Both the position numbers and the translations under genes were made by a program. From positions 1 to 64,000 of the forward strand of contig JADKIY010000007.1 in NCBI GenBank assembly GCA_016722575.1: 64,000 bases of DNA. The letters run 5' to 3'. Position 1 is the first letter of the stretch. Each line of letters begins with the position of its first letter. Source of the stretch: Elusimicrobiota bacterium. Lineage in GTDB: Bacteria > Elusimicrobiota > Elusimicrobia > FEN-1173. Of the stretch, positions 15,209 through 24,339 are shown piece after piece. The notes beneath the pieces are model-generated. The model saw only the letters and a list, made by a program, of their open reading frames with translations. It was not told where the DNA came from and made no database searches.

Positions 15209-17938
15209 ATGGACGCCACGCTGAGAGACGACGTTCGAACCCTGACCACCTGGTTGGGCCGTATCATCCGGGAACAGGAGGGGGAAGCCTTTTTTACCAA
15301 ATTGGAGCGACTTCGCCAATTGGCCAAGGCCACCCGGACGCGTCCCGGCGCCTCGCCCCGGGCGGCCCTACGGGTTTTCGTTGAACGCTTGTCCGCCCGG
15401 GAGGCCCAAAGCATGGCCCGGGCCTTCACGCTCTATTTTCAGCTGGTCAATCTGGCCGAGGAGCACCACCGGTTGGAACGCCTGCGCGCCCGGGAGCGGG
15501 ATTCCGGGGCCCCCCCTTTGTCCATCGAAAAAGCCCTCGAAAGTTTTCGGCGGGCGGGCGTGTCCCGGGCGCGCGTCGCCCGGGCCGTGGCCGACCTTCG
15601 CCTGGAGCCCGTGTTTACCGCCCACCCCACCGAAGCCAAGCGCCGGGTGGTCCTTCGCCACCTGCTCCGCGTGGCCGAATTGTGGGAGGAGCACCGGCGG
15701 GCCGACCGGTCGCCGTCGGAGCGGCGTCGGTCCGAAAACGCCCTGCTGGAGTCCCTGGAAGCCCTTTGGCAAACCCAACCGGTGCGCCAGCGGCGCGTGA
15801 CGGTGGAGGACGAAGTGCGGAACGTCCTTTTTTTCCTGATCGGCACGGTGCCCCGGGCGGCGGCGGATTTTTGGGACGCTTGGACGGAGGCCGCGGCCTG
15901 CCTCGCCCCCGGCGCGGCGCCCTCTCCCCGGCTTTTGACTTTTGGAACCTGGGTGGGGGGGGACCGGGACGGCAACCCCTCCGTCACCCCCGACGTGTCC
16001 CGATGGGCCTTGGCCGAACAACGGCGAACCGCCCTGGCGTTTTACCGGACGGCGGTGCGGGACCTTCAATCCCTGCTGACCTCCTCCGCCTCGGCCGCCC
16101 GGGTGGACCCGGCGGTGGTGAAATCCTTGAACAAAGACCGGCGGGCCCTCCCGGAGCTGGAGGACCGCCTCCGTCATTGGGAACGGGGGGAATACTACCG
16201 CGCCAAGCTTTGGGCCGTGGAGGCCCGTCTGGTCCGGGCCCAATCCGGGGACAAAGGCGGCTACCCGGGCCCCGCGGGGTTGGTCGACGACTTGGTTCTC
16301 CTTCGACGGAGCTTGGAAAAAAACGGGGGCGCCCGCACGGCCCACGGCGCGCTCCGGACCCTGGAGCGCCAGGTCCGGCTGTTCGGTTTTCACCTGGCCC
16401 GGCTGGATTTTCGCCAGCACAGCGGTCGGGTGCGGGCCGCGGCCGAAGCCCTGGCCGGCGGGCGGCCGACGACCGCCGAATGGCCCGCCCGGGTGGCGGC
16501 GGGCGCCCCGCGGGCGGTGCCCCGGATCGCGGGCGACGGGTTGGCCCTCCGGGAGATGGAAACCCTGGCGGAATTGCAAAAAATCCATGGAACGCGGGCC
16601 GCCGACCACTACATTTTGTCCATGACGGGCTCCGCCGACGACCTGTGGGCGGCGCTCTTTTTGGCCCGGCGCGCGGGGCTCGTCCGCCGGGAGGGAAACC
16701 GTTGGCGTTCGACGGTGGACATCGTCCCGTTGTTCGAGACGGTGGAGGACTTGTCCCGGGCCCCCGCGCTGATGGCGGCTTTGTGGCGTCACCCCTTGTA
16801 TCGGCAAATCCTGGACTCCCGGGGCGGGGCCCAGGAAATCATGCTCGGGTATTCCGATTCCAACAAAGACGCGGGGTATTTGGCCGCCAATTATCATTTG
16901 TATCGCGCCCAGGACGCCCTGGGCCGGGCCGCGGAAAAAGCCGGCGTCCGCCTGCGGTTCTTTCACGGGAAAGGCGGGACCATCGACCGGGGCGGGGGTC
17001 CGGCGCACCGGGCCATTTTGGCCGCGCCGCGCTCGGTTCCCGGGGGGCGGCTTCGAATCACCGAGCAGGGCGAGGTGATCGCCTACAAATACGGCCGCCC
17101 GGCGGTGGCCCGGCGGAATTTCGAGCAAATGGCGAGCGCGGTGCTGACCGCGGAGCTGATGCCGCCGGGGGCCGCCCTCTCGACCGCGCGACGGTCGGTC
17201 TACGAAGGGGTCCTGGGCGAAATCGCCGAGGCCTCCCGCCGCCACTACCGGGCGTTGGTGTACGAGACCCCGGGCTTCGCCGATTACTTCGCGCAGGCGA
17301 CGCCCATCGATTTGATCGCGCGGGTGGAAATCGCCAGCCGGCCGGTGTTTCGAAGCGGAAAAACCAAGGAAGGATCGCCGCGGGTTGCCGCGGCCCCGTC
17401 GCTCGCCGACATGCGCGCCATCCCCTGGGTTTTTTCCTGGACCCAATCCCGAAATCTTCTTCCGGCGTGGTTCGGCGCCGGGAGCGCCCTGGGAAATTTT
17501 TTAGAGGAAAAGGGGGCCTTTGGGCGGGGGGTGCTCGCCGACATGTACGCCCGGTGGCCTTTTTTCGCGGCCTTGCTCGACAACCTCGAGCTGTCCTTGG
17601 CCAAGGCCGACTTAACCATCGCCGAGGGCTACGCGGCGCTGGTCAAGGACCGTGGTCTTCGATCCTCGATCTTTGAACGAATCCGAGAGGAGCACCGACG
17701 AACCGTCAGCGCCCTTCGGTCGATCACCGGGCACGCCTCGCCGCTGGAGCGGTCGCCGGTCCTTCGGGAATCCATCGCCCTGCGAAATCCCTACGTGGAC
17801 TCCCTGAGCGCTCTGCAGACGCGTTTCTTGCGTTTGTGGCGGGACCCTCGTCGGTCGCCCGCGGAGCGGGAGAAGGCGCTCGGCGTGCTGCTGGTCACCC
17901 TCAACGGGATCGCGGCGGGCATGAAAAGCACGGGGTGA
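15209..17938 (+). CDS. ppc: Phosphoenolpyruvate carboxylase
   Basis: 909 residues from ATG 15209, the normal length. The catalytic His is in VFTAHPTEAKRRVVLRHL. Other landmarks are GTWVGGDRDGNPSVT, the GYSDSNKDAGYLAANY segment, the FFHGKGGTIDRGGGP loop, ITEQGEVIAYKYG and the closing NGIAAGMKSTG, where the C-terminal Gly is needed for catalysis. It adds bicarbonate to PEP to form oxaloacetate and so refills the C4 pool. Upstream in-frame codons exist, but protein similarity begins at DATLRDDVRTL. No clear ribosome-binding site is seen. Confidence 0.96.
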   Translation: MDATLRDDVRTLTTWLGRIIREQEGEAFFTKLERLRQLAKATRTRPGASPRAALRVFVERLSAREAQSMARAFTLYFQLVNLAEEHHRLERLRARERDSGAPPLSIEKALESFRRAGVSRARVARAVADLRLEPVFTAHPTEAKRRVVLRHLLRVAELWEEHRRADRSPSERRRSENALLESLEALWQTQPVRQRRVTVEDEVRNVLFFLIGTVPRAAADFWDAWTEAAACLAPGAAPSPRLLTFGTWVGGDRDGNPSVTPDVSRWALAEQRRTALAFYRTAVRDLQSLLTSSASAARVDPAVVKSLNKDRRALPELEDRLRHWERGEYYRAKLWAVEARLVRAQSGDKGGYPGPAGLVDDLVLLRRSLEKNGGARTAHGALRTLERQVRLFGFHLARLDFRQHSGRVRAAAEALAGGRPTTAEWPARVAAGAPRAVPRIAGDGLALREMETLAELQKIHGTRAADHYILSMTGSADDLWAALFLARRAGLVRREGNRWRSTVDIVPLFETVEDLSRAPALMAALWRHPLYRQILDSRGGAQEIMLGYSDSNKDAGYLAANYHLYRAQDALGRAAEKAGVRLRFFHGKGGTIDRGGGPAHRAILAAPRSVPGGRLRITEQGEVIAYKYGRPAVARRNFEQMASAVLTAELMPPGAALSTARRSVYEGVLGEIAEASRRHYRALVYETPGFADYFAQATPIDLIARVEIASRPVFRSGKTKEGSPRVAAAPSLADMRAIPWVFSWTQSRNLLPAWFGAGSALGNFLEEKGAFGRGVLADMYARWPFFAALLDNLELSLAKADLTIAEGYAALVKDRGLRSSIFERIREEHRRTVSALRSITGHASPLERSPVLRESIALRNPYVDSLSALQTRFLRLWRDPRRSPAEREKALGVLLVTLNGIAAGMKSTG

Positions 17939-18010
17939 TTTTTGTCCGGCCCTGCGTGGGTCGGGGAGACGAAAGGATTTGGTCCGGTTCGGGGAAAGCC
18001 GACGGACGGC

Positions 18011-18559
18011 TTACCAGGGTTTGGGGCGGCCCTCGCCTTCCCAGGGGATTTCGAGGGATTTGTTTCCCGGGTCCCGCCAGACGGCTTCGAGCATCCATAC
18101 GCGGGGGTGGCCCAGGAAGGCAATTTGGGGGAGGGCCACGTCGGTCAGGGCAATCCGGCGGGTGGGGTAAAAAGAGTTGGTGCAATACAGGAGAAGCCGC
18201 GACTTCGTGCTCGGGAGGATCGCGGCCAATCGTTCCTGGGTGATGTCGGAACCCAAATGAACGGCGCCCGCGACGTGCCCCCGGTCGAATTCTTCCCGGG
18301 TTCGGAGATCGGCCACCACGACGTCTTTTTCGCCCCGCCATTTGCGAAACTCCCGCAGCGTGGCCGTGTGTTTTTTGTAATTGAAGGACGCCACGAAACG
18401 GGCGTAATCCTGGGGCGTGGCCGGTTTGACGGGCGGATTGGCGTCCCGAGGGTCGGCGAGCGGCCGGTCTTCCGGAAGCGGCGAGGGGGAGGCGGCCGCG
18501 AGCCACAACGGCGCCGCCATCAAGGCGGCCAGCGCTCCCATCGAACCCCGGTGTCTCAT
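18011..18559 (-). CDS. Exported rhodanese-like domain protein
   Basis: 182 residues from ATG 18559. A signal peptide with the hydrophobic stretch MGALAALMAAPLWLAAAS is followed by a Pro-rich linker. The rhodanese fold is visible in VVVADLRTREEFDRGHVAGA and RLLLYCTNSFYPTRRIA, where the Cys sits at the active-site position and the loop is longer than in standard rhodaneses. The C-terminus reads VWMLEAVWRDPGNKSLEIPW. It may handle sulfur groups or act in redox chemistry in the periplasm. It is convergent with ppc and divergent from the thyX-like gene. Confidence 0.8.
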   Translation of the reverse strand: MRHRGSMGALAALMAAPLWLAAASPSPLPEDRPLADPRDANPPVKPATPQDYARFVASFNYKKHTATLREFRKWRGEKDVVVADLRTREEFDRGHVAGAVHLGSDITQERLAAILPSTKSRLLLYCTNSFYPTRRIALTDVALPQIAFLGHPRVWMLEAVWRDPGNKSLEIPWEGEGRPKPW

Positions 18560-18721
18560 GGGAAAATCATACACCCTTTTCCGACCTTCTTCAAAAGGAA
18601 AGCGCTCCGCTCCCCGCTCGGTTTGACGGTTCTTGCCGCCTTTGGTAGACTGGTGCGGGTCCGACAACCGTTGGTCCCCACCCTCCGCCCGCTCCGGGCG
18701 GTCACATAGGAACAAAAACCC

Positions 18722-20320
18722 GTGAACGCCGAGTCTGCCGTGGCCGACGCCGCCGACCAAAGGCTTTACCCCTCCCCCGAACCCCTGGTTCGGCTGGCCA
18801 ACGCGTTCCACGACCCTTTAAACAACGCCGTGGCCACCGCGCGGACCTGCTATTCCCCCCGGGTGATCACCGCCGAGGAAGTGGGCCGGGACGAAAAATC
18901 CCGGGCCCAGCGGGACGCCATCGCCGACAGCACCTACAAAGCCGGGCACCACACCACCCTGCAGCACGCCACCTTTCAATTCGTCCTGGAGCGGGTGTCC
19001 CGCCAATTCATTTGGTCGTTCCTGCACAGCCATCCCTTTTACAATTCCGAGCAGGTGAGCCAGCGTTACGTCACCGTGGGGCCCGACACGTTGGTGACGC
19101 CGCCCTTGGCCGGCCGGGCCCTGGACCTCTACCGAGAGACGGCCGCCCGGCAGATGGACGCCTACCTTCGATTGACCGACCTGCTCCGTCCCGCGGTCGA
19201 GCGGGAATACAAAAAGATCTTTCCCCTGCGCAACCCGGCCGAAAAACCCTGGGCCAAGTTCGTCCAACGCAAAGCCCAGGAGGTGGCCCGCTACGTGTTG
19301 CCGGTGGCCACCCACGCGCACCTCTACCACACCGTGAGCGGGTTGACCCTCCATCGCTACCACCGAATTTGCCAAAGCTTCGACACCCCGCTGGAGCAAC
19401 GGGTCGTCGTGGGCAAAATGATCGACGCCGTGCGGGCGGTGGACCCCGCCTTTGTCGACCGCATGGAAGACCCGATCCCCCTGGACCAAACGCCCGAATA
19501 CCGGTGCTTCCAGGAATTCCACGGGTCGGCGTCCCCCGCCCGGGCGTTCCTGAAAGAATTCGATCTTCGTTTGGGCGGTTTGAGCTCCAAAATGGTGGAC
19601 CACAAAGCCAACGGCGAAGCCGTCTTGGCCCAGGCGGTGCGGTCGGTCCTGGGCGTGCCCCGGGCGGCCTTGTCCGACGACGACGCCATCGACCGCGTGT
19701 TGAACCCGGCCCGGAACCCCTATTTGTCCGAAGCCCTCAACCTGGGCGGTCACGCGAAACTGCTCCGCACCATGGTCCACATGCATTTCACCTTCGCCAA
19801 GAAGATTTCCCACACGGCGGACAGCCAGGACCAGCGCCACCGGATGACCCCGGCCTCCCGCCCCGTGCTTTCGGGCCACTTCGTGCCCGACACGCCCGAT
19901 TTCATCACGCCGGAATTGATCCGCCATTCCCCGGAGGCCCAGGCCTTTTACGAGGGGAATCTCACGGCCCTCTGGGGCAAGATCGGGGAATTGCTGAACC
20001 TGGGCGTGTCCCGGGAAGACGCCCTCTATCTTCTGCCCAACGCCGTCAGCGTCCGGTTCGAGGAATCCGGCGATTTGTTGAATTTCCACCACAAATGGAC
20101 CAAACGGTTGTGCTACACCGCCCAGGAAGAAATCTGGCGGACGTCCAAGGAAGAAGTGGATCAGCTGGCCCGGGTGGCCCCGCGCGTCGCGCGGCACCTG
20201 GGCGCCCCCTGCGCGCTCCGCGCGGCGGCGGGCGTCCGTCCCTTCTGCCCCGAGGGCGATCGGTTTTGCGGGGTGCTCGTTTGGAAAAAACCCGTCGCGG
20301 CTTACGAAAGGATTCTGTAA
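18722..20320 (+). CDS. thyX: Two-lobed FAD-dependent thymidylate synthase (ThyX-like), 532 aa
   Basis: The protein is about twice the length of a standard ThyX and contains two ThyX-like lobes. In the first, TTLQHATFQFVLERVSRQF leads to HPFYNSEQVSQRYV, which resembles the SxNExSQRY half of the ThyX motif. In the second, FTFAKKISHTADSQDQRHRM supplies an RHR like the other half, then FVPDTPDFITPEL and LYLLPNAVSVRFEESGDLLN. Such long ThyX proteins are known in some bacteria. It probably makes dTMP from dUMP using methylenetetrahydrofolate and FADH2. The start GTG 18722 is supported by similarity beginning soon after it. Its stop touches the purA ATG (20321). Confidence 0.8.
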   Translation: MNAESAVADAADQRLYPSPEPLVRLANAFHDPLNNAVATARTCYSPRVITAEEVGRDEKSRAQRDAIADSTYKAGHHTTLQHATFQFVLERVSRQFIWSFLHSHPFYNSEQVSQRYVTVGPDTLVTPPLAGRALDLYRETAARQMDAYLRLTDLLRPAVEREYKKIFPLRNPAEKPWAKFVQRKAQEVARYVLPVATHAHLYHTVSGLTLHRYHRICQSFDTPLEQRVVVGKMIDAVRAVDPAFVDRMEDPIPLDQTPEYRCFQEFHGSASPARAFLKEFDLRLGGLSSKMVDHKANGEAVLAQAVRSVLGVPRAALSDDDAIDRVLNPARNPYLSEALNLGGHAKLLRTMVHMHFTFAKKISHTADSQDQRHRMTPASRPVLSGHFVPDTPDFITPELIRHSPEAQAFYEGNLTALWGKIGELLNLGVSREDALYLLPNAVSVRFEESGDLLNFHHKWTKRLCYTAQEEIWRTSKEEVDQLARVAPRVARHLGAPCALRAAAGVRPFCPEGDRFCGVLVWKKPVAAYERIL

Positions 20321-21610
20321 ATGTCCACGCTCATCGTTGTCGGCGCCCAATGGGGCGACGAAGGCAAAGGAAAAATCGTCCACCTGCTCGGCAAAAAAGC
20401 CGATCTCATCGTGCGTTACCAGGGCGGCAACAACGCCGGCCACACGGTCGTTTTTGACGGAAAGCATTTCGTCCTCCACCAAATCCCGTCGGGCATTCTC
20501 CAGCCCGGCAAAACCTGCCTGATCGCCAACGGCGTCGTCATGGACCCCTGGGCCCTCCGGGAAGAGGCGGATTTCCTGGTGTCGCGGAAAATCCGCGTGT
20601 CGGGGCGCCTTTTCATCAGCGCCTGGGCCCACTTGATTTTGCCCTACCACCGCCACCTGGACGCCCTGCGGGAATCCGGCAGCGGCAAGATCGGCACGAC
20701 CAAGCGCGGCATCGGCCCCGCCTATTCCGACAAAGTCGGCCGCGTGGGCATCCGCCTGGCGGACTTCATGGACCGTCAGGCGTTTCACGATTTGGTGGAG
20801 CAGAACCTTCAGGCCAAGGCCCCGTTGTTGACGAGCCTCGTTTCCCTGGACAAGTTGCGGGAGGAAACCTACAGGGACGAAGACGCCCTCCGCGCCTTCT
20901 TCAAGCCGCTGGTGGCCGACACCCCGGGGCTCTTGCAAAAAGCTCTCCAGAAAAAGAAAAACATTCTTTTCGAGGGCGCTCAGGGAACCTTGTTGGACGT
21001 GGATTTCGGGACCTATCCGTTCGTGACCTCCTCCAACCCCATCGCGGGGGCGGCCTGCGTGGGGTCCGGCGTGGGGCCGGCCTTCATCGACGAAGTGTTG
21101 GGCGTGGTCAAGGCCTACACCACCCGGGTGGGCGACGGGCCGTTCCCCACGGAATTGAACGACGACTTCGGCAAGTCCCTGCGGGAGCGCGGTCAGGAAT
21201 TCGGCGCCACCACGGGGCGTCCCCGCCGCTGCGGGTGGTTCGACGCGGTCGTGGTTCGCCACGCCGTGCGGATCAACGGGCTGACGCGCCTGTCGTTGAC
21301 GAAACTGGACGTCTTGGAAGGGGTGGACCCCATCCGGGTTTGCGTCGCCTACAAAGTCGACGGAAAACTCGTGAAGGATTTTCCCGCGTCCCGTCGGGAA
21401 CAGCAAATCGCCCAGCCGGTTTACAAAAACCTGCCGGGATTCCAAGGGCCCGTCAAGGGGATCACCCGCTACGACAAATTGCCCAAGACGGCCCAACGTT
21501 ACGTCCGGTTTCTCGAAAAAGAAGTCGGGGTTCCCATGACGCTCATCTCCATGGGCCGCAGCCGGGAGGAGACCATCGTGATGGACAAGAAATTCCGGTG
21601 GGTGCCGTGA
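20321..21610 (+). CDS. purA: Adenylosuccinate synthetase
   Basis: 429 residues. The GTP site opens VVGAQWGDEGKGKIVHLLG, followed by VRYQGGNNAGHTVVFDGK, GTTKRGIGPAYSDKVGR, FEGAQGTLLDVDFGTYPFVT and YTTRVGDGPFPTE. The C-terminal region contains the expected GRPRRCGWFDAVVVRHA. It joins IMP and aspartate with GTP, the first step to AMP. It starts on the base after the thyX-like stop, and its own stop overlaps the carA GTG, so the three genes are likely one transcript. Confidence 0.97.
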   Translation: MSTLIVVGAQWGDEGKGKIVHLLGKKADLIVRYQGGNNAGHTVVFDGKHFVLHQIPSGILQPGKTCLIANGVVMDPWALREEADFLVSRKIRVSGRLFISAWAHLILPYHRHLDALRESGSGKIGTTKRGIGPAYSDKVGRVGIRLADFMDRQAFHDLVEQNLQAKAPLLTSLVSLDKLREETYRDEDALRAFFKPLVADTPGLLQKALQKKKNILFEGAQGTLLDVDFGTYPFVTSSNPIAGAACVGSGVGPAFIDEVLGVVKAYTTRVGDGPFPTELNDDFGKSLRERGQEFGATTGRPRRCGWFDAVVVRHAVRINGLTRLSLTKLDVLEGVDPIRVCVAYKVDGKLVKDFPASRREQQIAQPVYKNLPGFQGPVKGITRYDKLPKTAQRYVRFLEKEVGVPMTLISMGRSREETIVMDKKFRWVP

Positions 21611-22728
21611 AGGCCGTACTCGCTCTCGAAACGGGGCGCGTCTTCGAGGGCCGCGCCTTCGGCGCCTCCGGGGACACCGAGGGGGAAGTGGTCTTTTGCA
21701 CCGCCTTGACCGGGTATCAGGAGATATTGACCGACCCCTCCTATCAACGGCAGATCGTCGTGATGACGTACCCCCACATCGGCAATTACGGGACCTCCGA
21801 CGCCCTGAACGAATCGAAAAAGCCCCACGTGGCCGGTTTCGTCGCCCGGGAGTTCAGTCCCCTGGCCAGCCACTGGGGCTCCACCGCCAATTTGGAAAGC
21901 TTCATGAAAACCCACGGGGTGATCGGCATCGACGGCCTGGACACCCGGGCCCTGGTGCGCCACCTTCGGGACGTCGGCGCCTGCCGGGGAATTATTTCAA
22001 CGTCGACGGAAAAGCCCAAAGCCCTCGTGGAACGGGCCAAAAAATCCGCCGCCATGGTCGGGGCCGATTTGGTGCGGGAAGTTTCCTGCGCCAAGCCCTA
22101 CCCCTGGACCCCCGGAAAACCCGGGAACGGGGCGGCCCGCCGCGTGGCCCTGATGGATTTCGGCGTCAAATACAACATCATGAACTCCCTGGCCGCTCTG
22201 GGGTGCGACGTGACGGTGTTCCCCGCCACGACCTCCTTGCCGGATCTGCTCGCTTTTAAGCCCGACGGGGTGATGCTCTCCAACGGCCCCGGGGACCCGG
22301 CCGCCGTGACCTACGCCATCGATACGCTCAAGGGGTTGATCCGCCACAACGAAGGGGCCGCCGCGCCGATTCCGGTGTTCGGGATTTGCCTGGGCCACCA
22401 GTTGCTCGGGTTGGCCCTGGGCGGAAAAACCTACAAGCTGAAGTTCGGCCACCGGGGCGCCAATCACCCCGTGAAGGATTTGACCACGGGAAAAGTGGAG
22501 GTCACCACCCAAAACCACGGGTTCGTGGTGGACATCGACTCCCTGGCCAAGGGCGACGTGGAACTCACCCACATCAACTTGAACGACAACACGCTGGAGG
22601 GCCTCCGTCACAAGCGCCTCCCGATTTTCTCGGTTCAGTACCATCCGGAGGCGGCGCCGGGGCCCCACGACGCCCACTACCTCTTTGACCGGTTCTTGGG
22701 CCTGATGAAGGAGTCCGCGCGGCCATGA
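21607..22728 (+). CDS. carA: Carbamoyl-phosphate synthase small subunit (glutaminase)
   Basis: 373 residues from GTG 21607, overlapping the purA stop as GTGA. The N-terminal domain reads FEGRAFGASGDTEGEVVFCT and LTGYQEILTDPSYQRQIVVM. The amidotransferase has LSNGPGDP, the nucleophile Cys in VFGICLGHQLLGLALGG, and the His-Glu pair in IFSVQYHPEAAPGPHD. It supplies ammonia from glutamine to CarB for pyrimidine and arginine synthesis. carB lies 2.8 kb downstream, after two exported-protein genes. Its stop overlaps the next start as ATGA. Confidence 0.97.
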   Translation: MKAVLALETGRVFEGRAFGASGDTEGEVVFCTALTGYQEILTDPSYQRQIVVMTYPHIGNYGTSDALNESKKPHVAGFVAREFSPLASHWGSTANLESFMKTHGVIGIDGLDTRALVRHLRDVGACRGIISTSTEKPKALVERAKKSAAMVGADLVREVSCAKPYPWTPGKPGNGAARRVALMDFGVKYNIMNSLAALGCDVTVFPATTSLPDLLAFKPDGVMLSNGPGDPAAVTYAIDTLKGLIRHNEGAAAPIPVFGICLGHQLLGLALGGKTYKLKFGHRGANHPVKDLTTGKVEVTTQNHGFVVDIDSLAKGDVELTHINLNDNTLEGLRHKRLPIFSVQYHPEAAPGPHDAHYLFDRFLGLMKESARP

Positions 22729-24338
22729 ACAAAGCGGCGGTCCTCCTGGTTCTGGCCTTGGGCGCGGCGCCGGCCGCGGCGGCGGTGTCGACGGACACCG
22801 TGGCCGCTTCCGTGGCCGTTTCGTCTTCCGTGTTTATGCAGACCGGGGTGGCCATCGATACCCGGAACAACGTCCATTTGGTTTACGTGGACACGGCCAC
22901 CTTGACCTTGAAATACGCCCAACTGGCCAACGGAACGACGACCTGGACCCTCTCCAGCGTATCGGCCGCCCAAGTCGGTCCCCAATGCGCCCTGGCCCTG
23001 GAGGGCGGGTTGTCCCCCCACGTGGTCTATTACCAAACGAACGGCACCCCGGCGGTGATGCACGGCCGGCTGAGCGGCGGTTCCTGGTCCACCGACACGG
23101 TGGAGGCCTTCACGGGCACGAACACCTTTGTCTCCATCGCGGTGGGCGCCGATCGGAATCCCCGGGTGGCCTACTACAACAGCGTTTCCTCTTCCACGGT
23201 CTTCGGCGCCCGGAGCGCCGGGGTGTGGAGCACGTTCACCGTGGTGACGAGCACTTTCGGCGGCCCGGTGGACCTGGCCCTGACCTCCGCCGACAGCGCC
23301 CGGATCGCTTTGGTGAACGGGTCGACCGTCACGAGCTTCCGGGAATTGTCCTACGCCCGGCAAACCGGCCCATCGGCCTTCTCGGTTTCCACCCCGTTTT
23401 TCATCGGAACGGACACCACCACGCTGGGGGGCCTGGCCCTCGCCCTGGACAGCCTGGGCCAGGCGCACGTGGCCGTCTACGACACCTTCAGCGACGGCTT
23501 GGACTACGTCGAATTCGACGCCGCGGGGAGCACCATCGCGGCCGTCGTCGTGGATTCCGGCCCCGGCACGGGTTTTTTCTGCGACATCGCGGTCAATTCC
23601 GCGGACGACCCGCGAATCGTTTATTTTTCCACCGCCGGGTTGAAAACAGCGACCCGGAGCGGTTCCTGGGCCCCAACGGTTTTGGACACGGGGACGGTGG
23701 TGGGCGTGGGCGCCGCCCTCGCGTTCAATCGGTTCGATCACTATCTCGCCGGTTACTTGAACGCGGACCTTTCGGAAGCCAAGTTTTTGACCGACGCGAT
23801 CCGAAACTTGTCCATTGCCGGGACCGTGTTGGATTTCTCTTTCGCCCCCATCCCGGGGGTGACGTTGTCCCTGTCGGGGAACATCGCTTCCACGGCCGTT
23901 TCCATTTCCTCGGTGACCGGGGCCTATTCGGCCGACCACCTGTTTGAGGGGACCTACGGGATGGCGCCCACGTTGGCCGGCTACTCCTTTCAGCCCACGG
24001 GGCGGTCCTACAGCGTCTTGCAGTCCAGCCAAGCGGGACAAAACTATCAAGGCGGACCGGTCTCGGTGAGCACGGTGGGAAATCTTTTCAATCCCTTGGC
24101 GGGGGAATCGGCGACGCTCAATTTTTCGGTCGTGCCGGGCCGCGTTTTTGCCGGGGTGTATACCCTTCAGGGGCGGCCGGTCAAAACCTTGTTGGACGAG
24201 GACAAATCCGCCGGCAATTACAGCGTGACCTGGGACGGCCGCACTTCGGACGGCGACGTGGTGGCCAGCGGGATTTACCTGGTGCGGTTTGAAACCGACG
24301 CGCTGAAAAAGATCGTGAAAATGGCGGTGGTGAAGTAA
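22725..24338 (+). CDS. Large exported protein with beta-propeller-like repeats and a FlgD/T9SS-like C-terminal Ig domain
   Basis: 537 residues with a signal peptide (MNKAAVLLVLALGAAPAAAA). Residues from about 30 to 360 repeat a pattern of short strands, such as VAIDTRNNVHLVYVD and IAVGADRNPRVAYYN, as in BNR/propeller folds. A carboxypeptidase-regulatory-like segment follows (IAGTVLDFSFAPIPGVTLSL). The end, GVYTLQGRPVKTLLDEDKSA and then WDGRTSDGDVVASGIYLVRF, matches FlgD-type Ig-like domains found at the C-terminus of many secreted proteins. The ATG overlaps the carA stop, which is odd for a secreted protein. Substrate or partner unknown. Confidence 0.7.
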   Translation: MNKAAVLLVLALGAAPAAAAVSTDTVAASVAVSSSVFMQTGVAIDTRNNVHLVYVDTATLTLKYAQLANGTTTWTLSSVSAAQVGPQCALALEGGLSPHVVYYQTNGTPAVMHGRLSGGSWSTDTVEAFTGTNTFVSIAVGADRNPRVAYYNSVSSSTVFGARSAGVWSTFTVVTSTFGGPVDLALTSADSARIALVNGSTVTSFRELSYARQTGPSAFSVSTPFFIGTDTTTLGGLALALDSLGQAHVAVYDTFSDGLDYVEFDAAGSTIAAVVVDSGPGTGFFCDIAVNSADDPRIVYFSTAGLKTATRSGSWAPTVLDTGTVVGVGAALAFNRFDHYLAGYLNADLSEAKFLTDAIRNLSIAGTVLDFSFAPIPGVTLSLSGNIASTAVSISSVTGAYSADHLFEGTYGMAPTLAGYSFQPTGRSYSVLQSSQAGQNYQGGPVSVSTVGNLFNPLAGESATLNFSVVPGRVFAGVYTLQGRPVKTLLDEDKSAGNYSVTWDGRTSDGDVVASGIYLVRFETDALKKIVKMAVVK

Positions 24339-24339
24339 C

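Noticed and set aside
15368..17446. A 692-codon minus-strand frame inside ppc.
   Set aside because: Shadow of a strongly supported PEP carboxylase in GC-rich DNA.
18818..21496. An 892-codon minus-strand frame opposite thyX-like and purA.
   Set aside because: Antisense shadow; residues are Gly/His/Val-rich without domains, while the plus-strand genes match families over full length.
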